From contig NC_092571.1 of assembly GCF_037975245.1 (NCBI RefSeq), positions 1,592,501-1,656,500 on the forward strand: a DNA stretch of 64,000 nucleotides, given 5' to 3'. The notes below the pieces were generated by a model. That model made no database searches and was not told where the DNA came from. It saw only the letters and a list, made by a program, of their open reading frames with translations. How positions within the stretch are numbered: position 1 is the stretch's first letter; each line of letters starts with the position of its first letter. This document shows positions 24,081 through 36,390 of the stretch, piece by piece. This DNA comes from Apostichopus japonicus (Eukaryota; Echinodermata; Holothuroidea; Aspidochirotida; Stichopodidae). Made by a program: the position numbers and the translations under genes.

Positions 24081-27000
24081 CCTGTTACTCGTAAATACCC
24101 AAACCAGTAAGTTTTTTGGAATCTTCATTGACTGCCGTTAAGGAAAGTCTGTTTAACACTCGCTGCTCGTGGCTAAGTCCTACTGGATGTGGAGTTTTAT
24201 ATATGAATTTAATACTGTATCAGTCGAGTGTTTAAAACCAGTTGTCAAAACTGAGTTCACTCTTTCCACTAAATATATGGAACAGTTCCAATCATTCTTT
24301 ACAGGACAAATACTACCACACTTAAAATTTATTTATTTTGTCAGTAAACCAAAAATAGTGGAATTATATCCAGGGTAAACAGAACTTGCATGTTGGATAT
24401 TGAATATGTATCAAGGGCTGTATTAAATTCTGAGACCTTGACATCATTTTGGAAAGTTGCTTTCATTTATAGTATTATTATGACTTGATCAACAGGCAGA
24501 ACTGATGTTGTTTCTTCGGTTCTCTCCTTCATATCCTTGTACTGATACACACAATGGTGCTCTTTGCCAAACACTTTTTTTCCCTAATCAGATTTTTGAA
24601 TCACGCCCAGGGCAAGAGAGTGCTACATTTAGACAGCAGGCAGAGACCTACTTTTTCCTGTCTTCCAAACCTTGTACCGTTCGGAAAACATCTGTCGAGA
24701 GCAAATTGTTTCGAGTAAAATATACACTTTGGAGAGTAAAGGCTGCCAGGGTGTTTGAATTTTCAACATCAACAGTGACATATTCAAGCAGTTTATAACA
24801 CCAGTAAAAAGAAATGGAACTCTTAAAAAAGAGAAAAAAAGACACGAAGAATGTGTTAGCTCTTTCCGTTTTAAGTATTCTCTCTTGGCATTACGATGAG
24901 AGATATATTTAGGAGAGAGAGAGAGAGGCAGGGAGTCAGAGCATAAACTAGGACATAATTAAGGGAGGCTTCTCAATGATATTGATGTGCGAGTATTAAT
25001 TTGTACTGGTAACAGTAAATGGGGGTAGTTGCAGAACCATATAGTCCAGTGAAGAAAAAAAAACAAATCTAGGTTAGTTCATCGTTTTGGATAAGAAACA
25101 GTAACAGTATTAGGAGAAGGATGCCCTATGTTCAAACTGAAACAATCTGATTAAAAACAGATCTTTATTCATTGATTTCGGTAAATTTACAATTCTCTTT
25201 TGGTACACTCACATTATGCATTGCCTCATATAATAAACATGTAAAGAACATACAAAATTTTTAACTTCTTTCAAAATTTCTTGTATGTTTTGTTTTTGTA
25301 TGTGATTATAAATACACAAAATTATGTTTTATAAAATGCAAAATTAACAGTATATATAATTACAGTATAACATCAATGGGCAAAGTACTGGTAAAAACGT
25401 GATATTATGAAGGATTCTTGATTTTTGATATATTGTCCCATATTCCCCAATTTCAAATAATACATCTTTAGACCAAAACTGCAAAGTTACGTTTATAAGC
25501 ATGTTTTTGTTATCAGAGAGTATAATGTATTTAGAGAGAATTAAGCTACAAAAAGAACATGGAGGTTTCAGTCATGTTAGCAACATTTGATAAGATTCTG
25601 GAGAAAAATAAATTTGGCCATATTTTTAATGAATTTCACATTCCAAAATAGAAGTATAAAAACTGAAATAGAATTAGGGCGGAAAAAAAAAGGTAAAATT
25701 ACATATAGTAACTATGTTCCCCTTTTGAGTGTCTCCCCCCTCCATCTCCCACCCCCCATCCCCACCCCCCATCCCCACCCCAATTATCCTTAGATGTACA
25801 GTTTTATATGATTTCAATGTTTACTTGGCTATCTCACTTACCTGTCTCCCCATAACTAAATAACTGCACTAGATTTGGTGCAATCTTAGGTCAAGATTCT
25901 CCCACATGTATTAGATCGACAGACCAAAACTGGTCACAAACACAAACTTTTTAGACGTATTAGACTCTTGAATTATTCTCAGTCATCGCACAGTCACTCG
26001 TAGATACAATTTGAATCGCAAATGACTTGATCATTCTCGGTATATCCGAGAGAGAGAGAGAATTTGAGAAAAGTTACAGTATTCTCTGTCTTGTCGTACC
26101 TTAAAGTTAAGCAAATAATTCTAGGATGGTGATGAAGAGTTCGTCACAACCTCTTAAAGGCATTGAACTCTCAGTGCAGTTAACACTACATACTGCCTAC
26201 TGATAAAGAAATGATGATACCTAAAAAAAATTATAAAAAAAAATATATATATAGGGTTTTTAGGATGTTTTGTTTGTTTTTTTGTAGCATCTTGTGTTTT
26301 ATTCTCATAGGAGAAAAGAAAGATGTAAAGGAACAAAAATTAAGCCAGATACAGTCTTTATCCCCGATTCGTTTTTAGTTTGGTTTATTAGAAATATATA
26401 TTGCACAATAGATATTTATCTTTTGTAGCACAATACATAATACACGTCGTCGTCGCGATGATGAAACTTGACAAGAATCATCAAATTTCACTTTGTTTTA
26501 GGAAAGCACAAAATGAGTTTTTATTCAAGCCTCCAGCTTTCTCTTTTCATATTCCTGAGATTTATTATGAAATAAACGACGACGTCGACAGATCATCAAA
26601 TCTAGCTTCATAAACTCGCTTTAGGCTAAATGTTTGATTTTTCGCTAGATATCGTAGCCAAAGGGGGACGGTGTTTGTGAATTTAAAAGGCAGTCGAGAG
26701 TGTTGTTGTTAGAATGCTTACTGTAGCTGTTTTTATGCCATGTCGTGAGGCCAAAAATTTGTGCAAAAAGTTATTAATATAAATATCAGAAAACACACAG
26801 TGTTGAGACAAGGCTAGTTTATACATGCATTATTCTCTTAAAATTGGTATTTTAAACTTATTATAGCTGTCCAACATGTGAGCAAAATTTTGAAAAATGT
26901 TTTAAAAAAATAAAAAAGTTAAAAAAGTCGTAAAAACTACTTGGGGACAACCGGTCATTTCCATGTAAATTCACGATGCATCTTCACTACATTTGACCTA

Positions 27001-27330
27001 TTGGGTTTTACAGCAATATATATATATTACCAAACTGATTTGTGATGTGTTTGAACAGGATGCAGAACATGTAATAGAAGAATAATAAAATGATGATGAT
27101 CTGTTTCCGGGATATAAGGATCGTTGGATACAATAGGCCTAATACTGGTAATTTGAGGTAAAATGGATGAATCTAATGTAGATTTGGTGGTGATTTAGTT
27201 ATCAAGGATGTCATTGCTTACATACTGATAACCAAAGATTTCAGGTTAGGGTTAATGCCTTACAATCAAAGATTATGCAATCCATATACTTGTGGGACAC
27301 TGGTAATAGCCTAGGGGAGAGAGGTAATTC
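24081..27330. other. AT-rich non-coding DNA with small purine and C-rich tracts
   Basis: No gene is recognised. (GA)n tracts lie near 24913-24928 and 26048-26062. A C-rich repeat at 25735-25792 has units of the type CCCCCATCCCCAC. CG-rich words of inverse orientation (CGTCGTCG near 26446, CGACGACG near 26577) lie about 130 bases apart. The remainder is anonymous. Confidence 0.5.
25837..25848 (-). repeat. Recurrent 12-mer GAGACAGGTAAG, copy 2
   Basis: The plus strand reads CTTACCTGTCTC, followed by CCCA. On the minus strand this is GGGGAGACAGGTAAGTGAG, the same left context (GGGGAGACAG) as copy 1 and a strong donor-like string. Confidence 0.6.
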
Positions 27331-27455
27331 AGGGAAAGGAAGGGTAGGGTAGGGAGGGAGGGAAGGGAGAGGGGAGGGGAGGGGAGGGGAGGGGAGGGGA
27401 GGTGAGAGAGAGAGAGAATTCAGGGAAGGGGAGGAGATGGAGATGGGGCTTGTCA
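27331..27455. repeat. Polypurine minisatellite, (GGGGA)n core
   Basis: An almost pure purine tract contains about five consecutive GGGGA units near 27372-27401, (GGGAGG)-type flanks and a (GA)n stretch near 27402-27417. AATTCAGGGAAGG occurs on both sides (about 27326 and 27417), suggesting a local duplication. Open frames across it are artefacts. It could form G-quadruplex or triplex structure. Confidence 0.85.
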
Positions 27456-28737
27456 TCTGAGATAGTTGAGATAGGAATGCTAGGAATGCTAGAACGGAAA
27501 GTAGCTAGAGAAGGAAATGCAAGATCAAGCTAACAACCAATCCTATCAAACACTACGAAAACTCTAATGTACATGTACCATGTCATCACTGTATCCACTG
27601 CCAGTTGAACTATAATCACTATTTGTGATTCCTACAGAAGGCACCTTTTGTTTTTTCATTATTTGATAACTGTCAATGAAAAACTCTGAATCCAGCCCTT
27701 GCCAGTGTCCAAGAACCACTGTTTTGAAAACTCCCAGGAAGAGAAAGTTTATTTGATTGTGATATACGCACTTTTAGATTTGAAGATTATAGAGTGATAT
27801 ATATCACAATAAACAGTTTGAAATTTTGTCCCGGTGTTTCCTTTCTGTATAGAATTACACCCTTCCTTTACTGGTTTCTCTTCTGTTTCCCACCCCCCCC
27901 CCCCCTCGGAAGGTCAACCGATTCGGAGGAAAAGATGATCTTTAGCCAAAATAATATCCTGCATTTCGAATGTAAATCTGAGAACCTCCTTGAGATTGGA
28001 GAACCAATTTGAGTGTTTCCTGTTAAGGTTTAGCATTCCATCCCTTCAGATCAAAGAAAAGTCTACCAAGGTCAAGCCTGTATATTGTTGACCTTACACG
28101 AACTCTTACCAACATCTCTCTTTTGCTTTCCCCTTTCTATTTTTCCCTATCGTTTTGAGTTAAAAACACACACAAAAAACGAATCAGCTTCTGCAATGTG
28201 TTTGTGCCCTTTCCCACCTCATATATGACTCAAGGATGTGAAAATTTGTCCAATTCCCATGCAATGAAAGTAAAAGCCTGTGATTATGCCGGGGAATTTT
28301 TAGGTCATTCAGGAAATAACTTCTGGTAGATGTGGGAACTTTTTGATCTTGTAGCAACCGCTGAATATTGATTATTATCTGGGAGCAAGGAATTCCTTGA
28401 AATGGAAAAAGAAAACGACATGTAGGCTAAAGCTTATACGATTGTTACACCTCGAAATTAAACCCTGAAGCTGCAGCAGAACTTAAAGCAAGCCGGCTGA
28501 GTTTCAAACCGATAACTGTCTCTACTCAAAATATGTAAAAACATATTGCACAGTCAGTATATGCAGCTACGGTCAATACCCACAACACAGTGTACATATA
28601 ATAGCAGGGATGGAAATCTCAGGTCTAAATAAAAGATAACAAGGTATCACGTTTCATTACAGTCTGCATTTTGTAGCGACACGAACAAAACGTCACTTGC
28701 AAGCAACGGAAAGTTAACTTTTTCAGAGGGCGGCACA
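27456..28737. other. Anonymous non-coding DNA
   Basis: No gene is supported. A 13-C run lies at 27893-27905. The remaining sequence is unique-looking and of moderate AT content, with no repeat or motif I can assign. Confidence 0.5.
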
Positions 28738-28789
28738 CGGTTTGGGGCGAGTCTTCAATGCCTTTAATGAAGTTCAGCCTTCATCAGCT
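28738..28789 (-). other. Worn retroelement tail with CTGATGA-stem-AAAC layout
   Basis: On the minus strand GCTGATGAAGGC is followed about 25 bases later by GCCCCAAACCGTG. CTGATGA, a GGC/GCC stem and a GAAAC-like block (here CAAAC) occur in the order seen in hammerhead-type cores of Penelope-like retroelement tails. The G to C change in GAAA would disable catalysis. The family link is inference from layout only. Confidence 0.3.
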
Positions 28790-29524
28790 TTAAGAACTAG
28801 TTAATTAATTGTTTTTAATCTTAAAAAACTAGTTATATCTTTATTACATTTTTACTAGTTCAATGAGTGAATCTGGAGCTGGAGGAGATTTTTTTGAGGG
28901 GGAGGGGAGGGGGACGGAGGGGAGGGGGGCGGGGAAGGGTGAGTTGATGGTGAGGATGGGGTCACTAGGGTGAAACTGAACCATAACCAACTGTTTCCTA
29001 TGAAAATGTGCTGTAACTGTTACTTAATGGGGAAAGAGAATCTAATGTATAATGAAACTTAAAGAAAACAGAATATAAAATAACCAAAAAATAAAAGAAG
29101 AAATTCCTTCTTTTTTTCATTAGCACTTTGTTTTTTTATAACAGCGTAACATAAGTTTAAGTATATTAAATTTTCATAGTTGGCTGACATGGTATCCTTC
29201 ATGTATGTATCTGCATCTTCTTACAGCCGGTAATTAATTGCATAATACCTGTCTACACTCAGACTAGCCATGCGTGTTTCTACAAAGACTGTATCATTTA
29301 TTGTATGTAGTACTGCCCATAAGACTGCCCAATTTTGCAATTAAGATTCATCAAATCCATCAACTACACATATTATAACTAAAAATTTAAACTATAACAT
29401 GAATGGAAGTTATTAGTGATTTGTTTCTAGGACAGATTGAGATACTGCGTAAATTTAAAACTTTACTTTCTCCTATCTTTATATACAGTAGGTCTAAACT
29501 GTTAACTTCCCATATCCCACCAGC
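28790..29524. other. Anonymous DNA with a G-rich tract
   Basis: ACTAGTT words recur at about 28796, 28828 and 28854. A G-rich stretch of GGGGAGGGG type lies at 28890-28940. The rest is AT-rich with no recognisable gene. Confidence 0.5.
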
Positions 29525-29553
29525 TTGCTCTCCTATCGTAGATAGGAGAGCAA
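29525..29553. repeat. Perfect 13-bp hairpin
   Basis: TTGCTCTCCTATC and GATAGGAGAGCAA flank a three-base loop (GTA). The stem is perfect. A further TCTCCTATCTTT word lies about 55 bases upstream. No poly-T follows, so it does not look like a Pol III terminator structure. Confidence 0.8.
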
Positions 29554-30973
29554 AAGTGAAAACCGTTGCCACTTAGTGCAATGCCTGCGGTTTGGAAACT
29601 AAGTAAACAAAACACTCTTGACAAAAGGTGTTGATCAATAGAACCTTTCGGCCTGAGTTTGAAAGAAAGCAAAAAACAAGGCCAGAACTGAACTAGAAAC
29701 CGGGCGGTTTTATTTCAGTTTATGGCTCGAGTGCATGTCGGGGAGTGCAACTGACCTACATAGTACATTAAACAAGAGATACAGATGCAGACTGAAACTG
29801 GCATCTCCCAGCATATTTCTAGTTGGAGTTTAATATCGCTCAGAACTTTCTTCCCCTCTCCGTTCGTACTATATTTCCTGTTTTTTTCTCATTCTCCTTT
29901 TCAGCTAAGTCACCCTCCCCCTCCCTCGGTCCCTCATCTGTCATCCTCTTCATCTCCATTGATTAATATCCCCCCCCCCCATCCTTCCCCTCTCTCTACT
30001 CTTAATTTTTCTCTCTCAAAGGAATTGGATTAAAATCATGGATAAGCCTCATCAAGTATACCAAAAAAAACCCAGAAATTTACTCCAATCCCTTGCTTAC
30101 CTGTCTCCTCAGAGTGAACTGGTAGTGGTCTTAGCAGTGCTCACCCGAAGCGACTGGACCATACCGGTCAATGACCATGAACAGTTCTCGTTCTACCCCC
30201 CCCCCCCCAACATGTCTGAGAATGTTCCCTCATATCTGTTTGAATCTACATCACTGGCAATATATCCATTAAGCCAAGGAATTTCAAAAGACAGACTTTT
30301 AAGTCAAACTTCGTTCTTGTTTTTTCAATGTGGTTACTACTATGAAACTTACTACAGAAAAAAGTATTTTGCCGTGTTCGTTGAAGTGGAGGGTTGGTGG
30401 AAGGAGGGGGGGTGGGGGGGTGTAAGAAAGAGTCACAATGAATGTCACAAAGTGAGCCTTGGAAGTGTAACTGTGTCTGTGGGCAGCTGACACATAGATT
30501 ATATTAAGGTAGTATTCATAATTGCCTTCATATGTCATGTATATGTTTTGCTGCTATGAGGCCCAGCCGTTTACAAATACAGAGAAGGAACTCGTCCTTC
30601 TTTCTTTGGCTGTAAGATTTTACGAGACGTCTTAAGTGCTTTAAAGTCTGTCGTATTTATTTGTGTTTTAGTGAAGGGTTATTAAAAAAAACAGAAGGCA
30701 GCAGAAAACCCAGCATTATTTGTTGTAAAATGTGATTATTTTGAAAAAACTTTCACTGTAATGGGATCTCAGACTACGTTTATCGATACTGACGAGATAT
30801 TTAAGACAAAGAGGCAGCTTACACATCTTTAAGAGAAGGTCGTGATTTGAGGTCTTTTGAATCGGTCATAAATCAGCTAGCGTACAATTAACGTCAGGAA
30901 GTTTAAGTTTTTGAGTAAATTTTGTCTGTTATTTGGGACGAAATGTGAAAATAAGAAACTAACCGGATGAAAT
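29554..30973. other. Anonymous DNA with C runs
   Basis: C runs lie at 29970-29980 and 30196-30208, with a pyrimidine-rich stretch at 29845-30015 and a G-rich stretch at 30388-30420. A 150-codon frame at 30038-30490 crosses two homopolymer tracts and resembles nothing known; I do not call it a gene. One recurrent 12-mer copy is listed separately. Confidence 0.5.
30096..30107 (-). repeat. Recurrent 12-mer GAGACAGGTAAG, copy 3
   Basis: The plus strand reads CTTACCTGTCTC, then CTCA. The minus strand reads TGAGGAGACAGGTAAGCAAGG. The TGAGGAGACAG context is shared with copies 4 and 5 in part (ATGAGGAAACAG, TGAGAGGAGACAG). Confidence 0.6.
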
Positions 30974-31055
30974 ACAAAGTGTGACAAAGTGTAACAAATT
31001 GTAACAAAGTGTAACAAATTTTATCAAAGTGTAACAGATTCAACAAATTGTAAAA
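30974..31055. repeat. 10-bp minisatellite, about eight copies
   Basis: Units of ACAAAGTGTA and ACAAATTGTA alternate with a strict 10-base period from 30974 to about 31033, then decay. The period is close to one DNA helical turn, so the motifs would lie on one face of the helix. Confidence 0.85.
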
Positions 31056-33187
31056 TGCATGCGCAGTAAAAGGGCATTGGCATTTACGGTAAAATCACTT
31101 TATTGAGATACAGGGGCCGGGGAAGGGATCGGAGGGCATGTTTGCAGTATATGTCTGTACTAGGATAGAATCAAGCATTACTGGATGGATGTTGAGAAGA
31201 TGAGAATTACAGTACAGAAACCACACAATGCACATAAAAGTGTGAGAGACATATTAGTTACGGTACACTTTAAAGTTTACACACCTTCTTCTTAAGCCAA
31301 GTAGCAAGGGTTCGTTGTTCACTGTGTTCAATGTGTTAACTGAGGGTTTAAAATCATCTCAGTTGAATGTTTTACAGCCCGGCCCTAGCAAGCTCTTAAT
31401 ATTTCAACCTGTTTACCCAACAACCTTTTCAAGTACTTTATATTCAAAAATTTCAAATATAATTTCAATATATTACTCTTGTGTACATTTGTTTATTCAG
31501 TTGGGACTGAATGAAGTTAGTGACTAATTAGATACTGGCTTCTGTCCCTGTATAATCTTGCATAATTCTCTGCGTGCGTTGCAAATCCAAAGATTATTAA
31601 ATATTGACGAGGTTGGCGATGACTCAGTCTCGTAAGTGCACGAGATATTCCCCGAAAAGACTCTGTATATTTATTGCCGTTTGTGTTTGCGTACTGGATG
31701 TGCACAAGTCGATATGTATTCCAAACTAGAAAGTCTTTAATTTAATGGTCTGTTAGCTTCGAGATGGAGCGTCTAGTTAATATTTACTTAAATTTAGGAC
31801 ACCACGCTCAACGACGAAGACAAGGTTAAGGCAGCGAATTATCGGTGAGATACGTTACCTTGGGTTTCACTTCCTTCCCCAGTGTCAAAGTCTGGAGAAG
31901 AAGAAGAAGTAAAATAGTAGGGAACCAAGCTTTTTCTCCATTTTCGTGTTTCATTTCACACACAAGTTTTTATACGAGTCGAGTTTTAGAGCCAAAAATT
32001 GGGAAGGAAAGAAATTCAGTTAGACAATTATGCATGCTTTTGGATTTTTTGGGGCTTTCGTGTATCTAGACACTGTGCAAGCGTGGTGCTCCGATGAAAT
32101 CGTGTAGCAACTTTGGACAAATATGTTGAGGCTACGATCACTCCTTTCGAGGAAGCTTCCATTTTGGAAATCTTACCGAATTAGGAGATGGAAAGTTCTT
32201 GAAAACGATGACAATTGGTGAGTACTATTGGAGCGAGGATTGCAGAGTTTCATTCGAGGGTTGGTTAATTAGTCCACTTTTAATCTGACTTGTATAATTT
32301 GCAAGTCATTCCAGCTAGGTGGAGTTTTGTGACGCACGCATTCGTAACCGGTTGTAGTACTCTATTGGTCAGTCTGCCAGATATGGCAGCCAATAATATC
32401 TTTTAATACCCAGTTTTTGTATCATTTTGTGTTGAAATCAAAAGAACTTTTCCAGGATGCGATCTCACGAATTATCGGTGTCTGTCAATCTTGAGCTCAT
32501 GCAAACTGGGTTTATTTTTTTTTTTTAACATGAATTTTATCTTTAAATACTTATTTTTCAAATGATTTGGCTGACAAAAACTCTGTATATTTGTGAAGGT
32601 AAAATTGCTGCAGATTTCTACTGAGCCAAAGGAAAATTTCACCAAGTGCTGCTGTAAGATGCGTGACAATTGGCCAAAGGAATTAGACCATGACACTTTC
32701 TAATGGTCAAAGTACTTGTAAGCATTTAAGTAAGACTCAATCGACCAGCTCAAGCGATCGTGTCATTGTAAGCATAGCAACAACGTCACAAAAGATATTC
32801 GACTGAAATGGACGACGGTTAATTTTATTTATTAGACATATTGGCTGGAAGGGATCGAAGGGCTGGCTTAAAAGCAATTGTTATGATTGTGTCACACAAG
32901 GTTTCCGTGATAAGTTTTTCACTTACAACAAGAGCCAGGAAATAGATGAGGCTTAATTCTAATTAATGTACATTTTAATGATCAGCTCCAATTAACTTTG
33001 GCTGAGCTATCTTAGTTTGTTTAGAAACACAGGACTCAAGATGTTCCTGCATAACGTCGTTCTGAGTAAGCTAAACCATCTTTGATTGGTTGTTGGAGGC
33101 AGGAGGAATCGATGTGATGGCAATGGCATGTGTGTATGTTTATGTATGTGACACCTGCTTGTTACCACGGTAACTCAGATAAGTTCA
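31056..33187. other. Anonymous DNA of higher complexity
   Basis: Few simple repeats occur between about 31500 and 32400, and CG dinucleotides are more frequent than around it. An AP-1-type TGACTCA lies at 31620-31626. This is the sort of sequence where a conserved non-coding element or small exon could hide, but I recognise no product. A T-run near 32515-32526 and TATGTTTATGTATGTG near 33132 are the only low-complexity parts. Confidence 0.45.
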
Positions 33188-33470
33188 GGGTGGATTAACT
33201 TCATACTTGGTATGTGCATCCATCTTATTGAGTACAAGAAGCCTATTGTTTTTTTGTAAAGATTAATGGTCATTTGGGGTCATCAGAGTTCAAAGTCTGA
33301 AAACTCTGTACTCAAAAAGTACATCTTTTTTTGAACTTTATACTTAGTATGTAGATCCAGCTTGGTGAGTGCAATAGCCCTATTGAAATTGGTAGAGGTC
33401 AAAGGTCACATGAGGTAAACCAGGTATCAAAGTCTGAAAACCTTTTAAACATGATAACTCCAAAATTAAA
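33188..33470. repeat. Two-unit diverged repeat (about 137-bp period) with a DR1 motif
   Basis: The segment from 33198 (ACTTCATACTTGGTATGTGC) is repeated in diverged form from 33335 (ACTTTATACTTAGTATGTAG). Both units continue through GAGT-CAA-AGCC-TATTG and end in CAAAGTCTGAAAA, at 33291 and 33428, a constant 137-base offset. The second unit contains AGGTCAAAGGTCA at 33396-33408, a perfect direct repeat spaced by one base. The first is worn to GGTCATTTGGGGTCA. I associate this repeat type with marine deuterostome genomes, from memory only. Confidence 0.7.
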
Positions 33471-34229
33471 GCTACCATTAGTCTATGAATTCTCCAATGC
33501 TTTTGATTTTCTTTTGGTGAACATAGTTTAGTCAAATTCAGTTCAGTTTATTTTTATGAAGGGGCTTTATAGGTCTTCAACAGAACATACCATCATTCGG
33601 GAAATGAGATCTGCTTCAGAGAGTTTATATTCTTGCTTTAAACTGCTCTCAAACATTCTCATCAGTTTTCACCCTCTGAGCTTCAAGGCGTCAAACAGGG
33701 TATCTCTAATGGTGCAAAAATTGGCTCAAGTGATCAACAAGTTATCTTAAATGGTCTCAAAATTGGCCATTTTCTCTGTGATTTATACTAGATGACATTT
33801 GCTTTGGCAGTAGGTTGTGAAAATATTACACAGTGTATTAAACAATGTCATGAAACTCTCATTCATTGATAACAATTATTAAAGGGATGGTTGGTGGCAG
33901 ATCTGATGTGCTAGCTCAAAATTGGTATAAAAAGAAAATGTCCTTTTATGCATACATCTGTGTGTCTATATTTCACATCTAGGTAGACTGTTCTCTCTGG
34001 ATGTTGAAGCATCTGGGAACAATAATTCTATACTGTAAAATCCTTACCAGTGAATGAAATGGTTGCCAACCCACAGGGGAATGCTACAAATAAGAGCTGA
34101 AAATATCTGATCTTTTCTGGTTCTCACTTAGTTCTTGGACAAATTTGACCCATTTGCTCTGTATTGGCCAGATAGTTATTTGAGATTATATGGCAAGGAA
34201 TCACAAAACCAACTGGTTCTCATATTATT
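33471..34229. other. Anonymous AT-rich DNA
   Basis: I see no gene, array or hairpin here. Open frames are short and unremarkable. Confidence 0.5.
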
Positions 34230-34290
34230 TTCATTTTTGGAGGATTTTTTAGAGAATTTTTTGGGTAATTTTTGGAGGATTTTTTTTTAA
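34230..34290. repeat. T-rich short repeats (TTTTTGGAGGATTTTTT)
   Basis: TTTTTGGAGGATTTTTT occurs at about 34234 and 34268, with a worn AGAGAATTTTTTGGG between them. It is a small slippage-type duplication. Confidence 0.6.
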
Positions 34291-36029
34291 AGAGTATGTT
34301 TACAGTGACTGCTTGCTGGTCGTGCTGGTACACGTTTCTGTTCATCTGTTGCTTAAATGTGATGGTTAAGAATAGACCGGCCACTAATAATTCCCAAAGC
34401 ATGATCATGGGTATTGTAAGTTGGATTAGCCATCCCTATAAAGTGTTTGATTTCTCGTGAGGACTGTGTGGGCAACAGATGAGAGAAATTTCCTTGATAT
34501 GCTGGACTTAACAAAAGTAGGAACAGTATAACCCAATGGTTGTAAACTCATTTAAATTATACACTGTTCTGTGAGTAGGCTAGTGGGAGCCTAAGCTCAA
34601 TTAAGTCAGATTCTGAGCTAAGATTTGCTAGATATTTTGCCCACCAAAAATAGTCACCTATTTCTCTCCTCGCTGAAGTAGTAAATTAGTTTAATATCAT
34701 ACGTCTTTTCATAACGAGCTTTCATGTTCTTTGAGAATTATTTTAATACGTGATACTGATTACTGAAAGCAGATTTCAGACTATTGCATTTCTGGGGGTT
34801 TTGGTTGGTTTCTTTTGCGTGTTTGTAATTCCAAAGATCAGCAGTAATGACAACCAAATTGACATATTTCATTAATAAAGCACTGGTTAGTGATTCATCT
34901 GCTAGTTGGCAAACATCGTAAAGAATTTATAATTAACCCACATTTGAAATTTTCGGTGACCCCACCCAAAGTTGGCAATTGTTCATACCGCAAAATTTCT
35001 GTTTTTGAGAAAATGACAACATGTATTTGTTGGACTAGCTATATTACCACTATTTTACCTCAGCTCCTTAGCCTCATTCAAATCTTTGATTTCATCTTTG
35101 AAGAATTGATAACGAACCAGACGTTAATTATTGTGTGTAGAAGTTGCTGGTTTACTCTAATATTTGATTCCATGTATATCAAGTTGCCTTGGCGATTAGT
35201 GCTTGCATCTTGTGATGAAACACCTCGTAAAATTGTCGAACATCGGTTTAATTTACCAGACAACACAACTATTCGAAACATAAAAACTCGATCAGAAAAG
35301 TTATATCTTTTTAATTATGTTTACTTTTCAAGATTAAATTTGAGAAACTTTTTGAGATTTTTCACAAACATTAAAATAATATTTGATTATTATTACTTTT
35401 CAAGATTAAATTTTTAGAAACTTTTGGAGATTTTGCGCAAACGTTGGAATAATCTTGGACGTCTTCTGGTGAAGTAGCAGTTACGTTACCGGTATTGACG
35501 AAACATGAATGTCTAATAAATGTTGAAACATTAAAAGTTGCAGCTAATGGTCTTGCTATGTATAGTCACATGAGATACTTCTTATTTACATACTGTGAAG
35601 GATGCATTGTCACCATCATCATAGCTTTGTTTGTATTTCTTGTCAAAATGGCATAAACAAACCCTAAACAGAACAGAAAAAAAACATAACAAATTTGTTT
35701 TTTCTGATGGAAGTTTTTATATATCTACTCTCCATGGCAAGGAAATTAATTCGTAAGTGTGCTCACAAAAGCTGAATATTATGTAAATAAATGTCTTAAG
35801 TGGCCATGCTCTGTCAGTTAAATAAGTCTTTAAAGACGTGGGCCCCAGAGATGTGACTTTAATTTATACGGTATTGTCTGTATATGTTCTGTACCCTGTC
35901 GGTATATTCATAACAGCTTAAAGACAAAGTATCTAGGGACTCAACTATTAGGCCGAGAATCCTTCGTAGGGAATGCCATTTGTGTACAGTTTAGGAGTTA
36001 TCGAGGAAATTGAAGTAGTGTTTTGAAAA
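34291..36029. other. AT-rich DNA with a 72-bp tandem duplication
   Basis: TTACTTTTCAAGATTAAATT is found at 35321 and again at 35393, and the similarity continues for most of the 72-base unit (GAAACTTTTTGAGATTTTTC against GAAACTTTTGGAGATTTTGC). The longest open frame of the window (34890-35417, 175 codons) ends inside this duplication. Its translation is Phe/Leu/Ile-rich with no domain I recognise, so I do not call it a gene. Confidence 0.55.
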
Positions 36030-36390
36030 TACAATATTTATCAAATATTGTATCATGATTATAAAGAAGAATGCAATATATATAAAATATTGTATCGTGA
36101 TAATTTAAGATATTGTATCATGATTATATATAAAATGCAATATATACAATATATTGTCCCATGATTATATATAAGAATTCAATATATAAAACATTGTATC
36201 ATGATTATATATAAGAATACAATATATATAAAATATTGTATCATGATTATATATAAGAGTACAATATTTATAAAATATTGAATCATGATTATATATAAGA
36301 ATATAATATTGTATCATGATTATATATAAGAATACAATATAAATATAAAATATTGTATCATGATTATATATAAGAATACCATATATATTT
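36030..36390. repeat. AT-rich minisatellite, about 41-bp unit, nine copies
   Basis: TCATGATTATATATAAGAA recurs at roughly 36117, 36158, 36199, 36241, 36283, 36317 and 36358, with two worn copies before them (36053, 36095). Units are about 34-42 bases. ATATTGTAT and ATACAATAT lie on either side of each core, so single strands could form a stem in each unit. The minus-strand frame across it (a YNHDTIFYIY repeat) is an artefact of the array. Confidence 0.92.

Noticed and set aside
30038-30490. 150-codon plus-strand frame
   Set aside because: It crosses a 13-C run and a G-rich tract, which create the Pro-rich and Gly/Trp-rich parts, and no family or splice support is seen.
34890-35417. Longest open frame in the window (175 codons, plus strand)
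   Set aside because: The translation is dominated by F, L, I and Y with no domain, it ends inside a 72-bp tandem duplication, and AT-rich DNA of this size yields such frames by chance.
36030-36390. Regular repeats that might suggest a CRISPR array
   Set aside because: Units abut with no unique spacers and vary in length, the genome is eukaryotic in character, and no cas gene is present.
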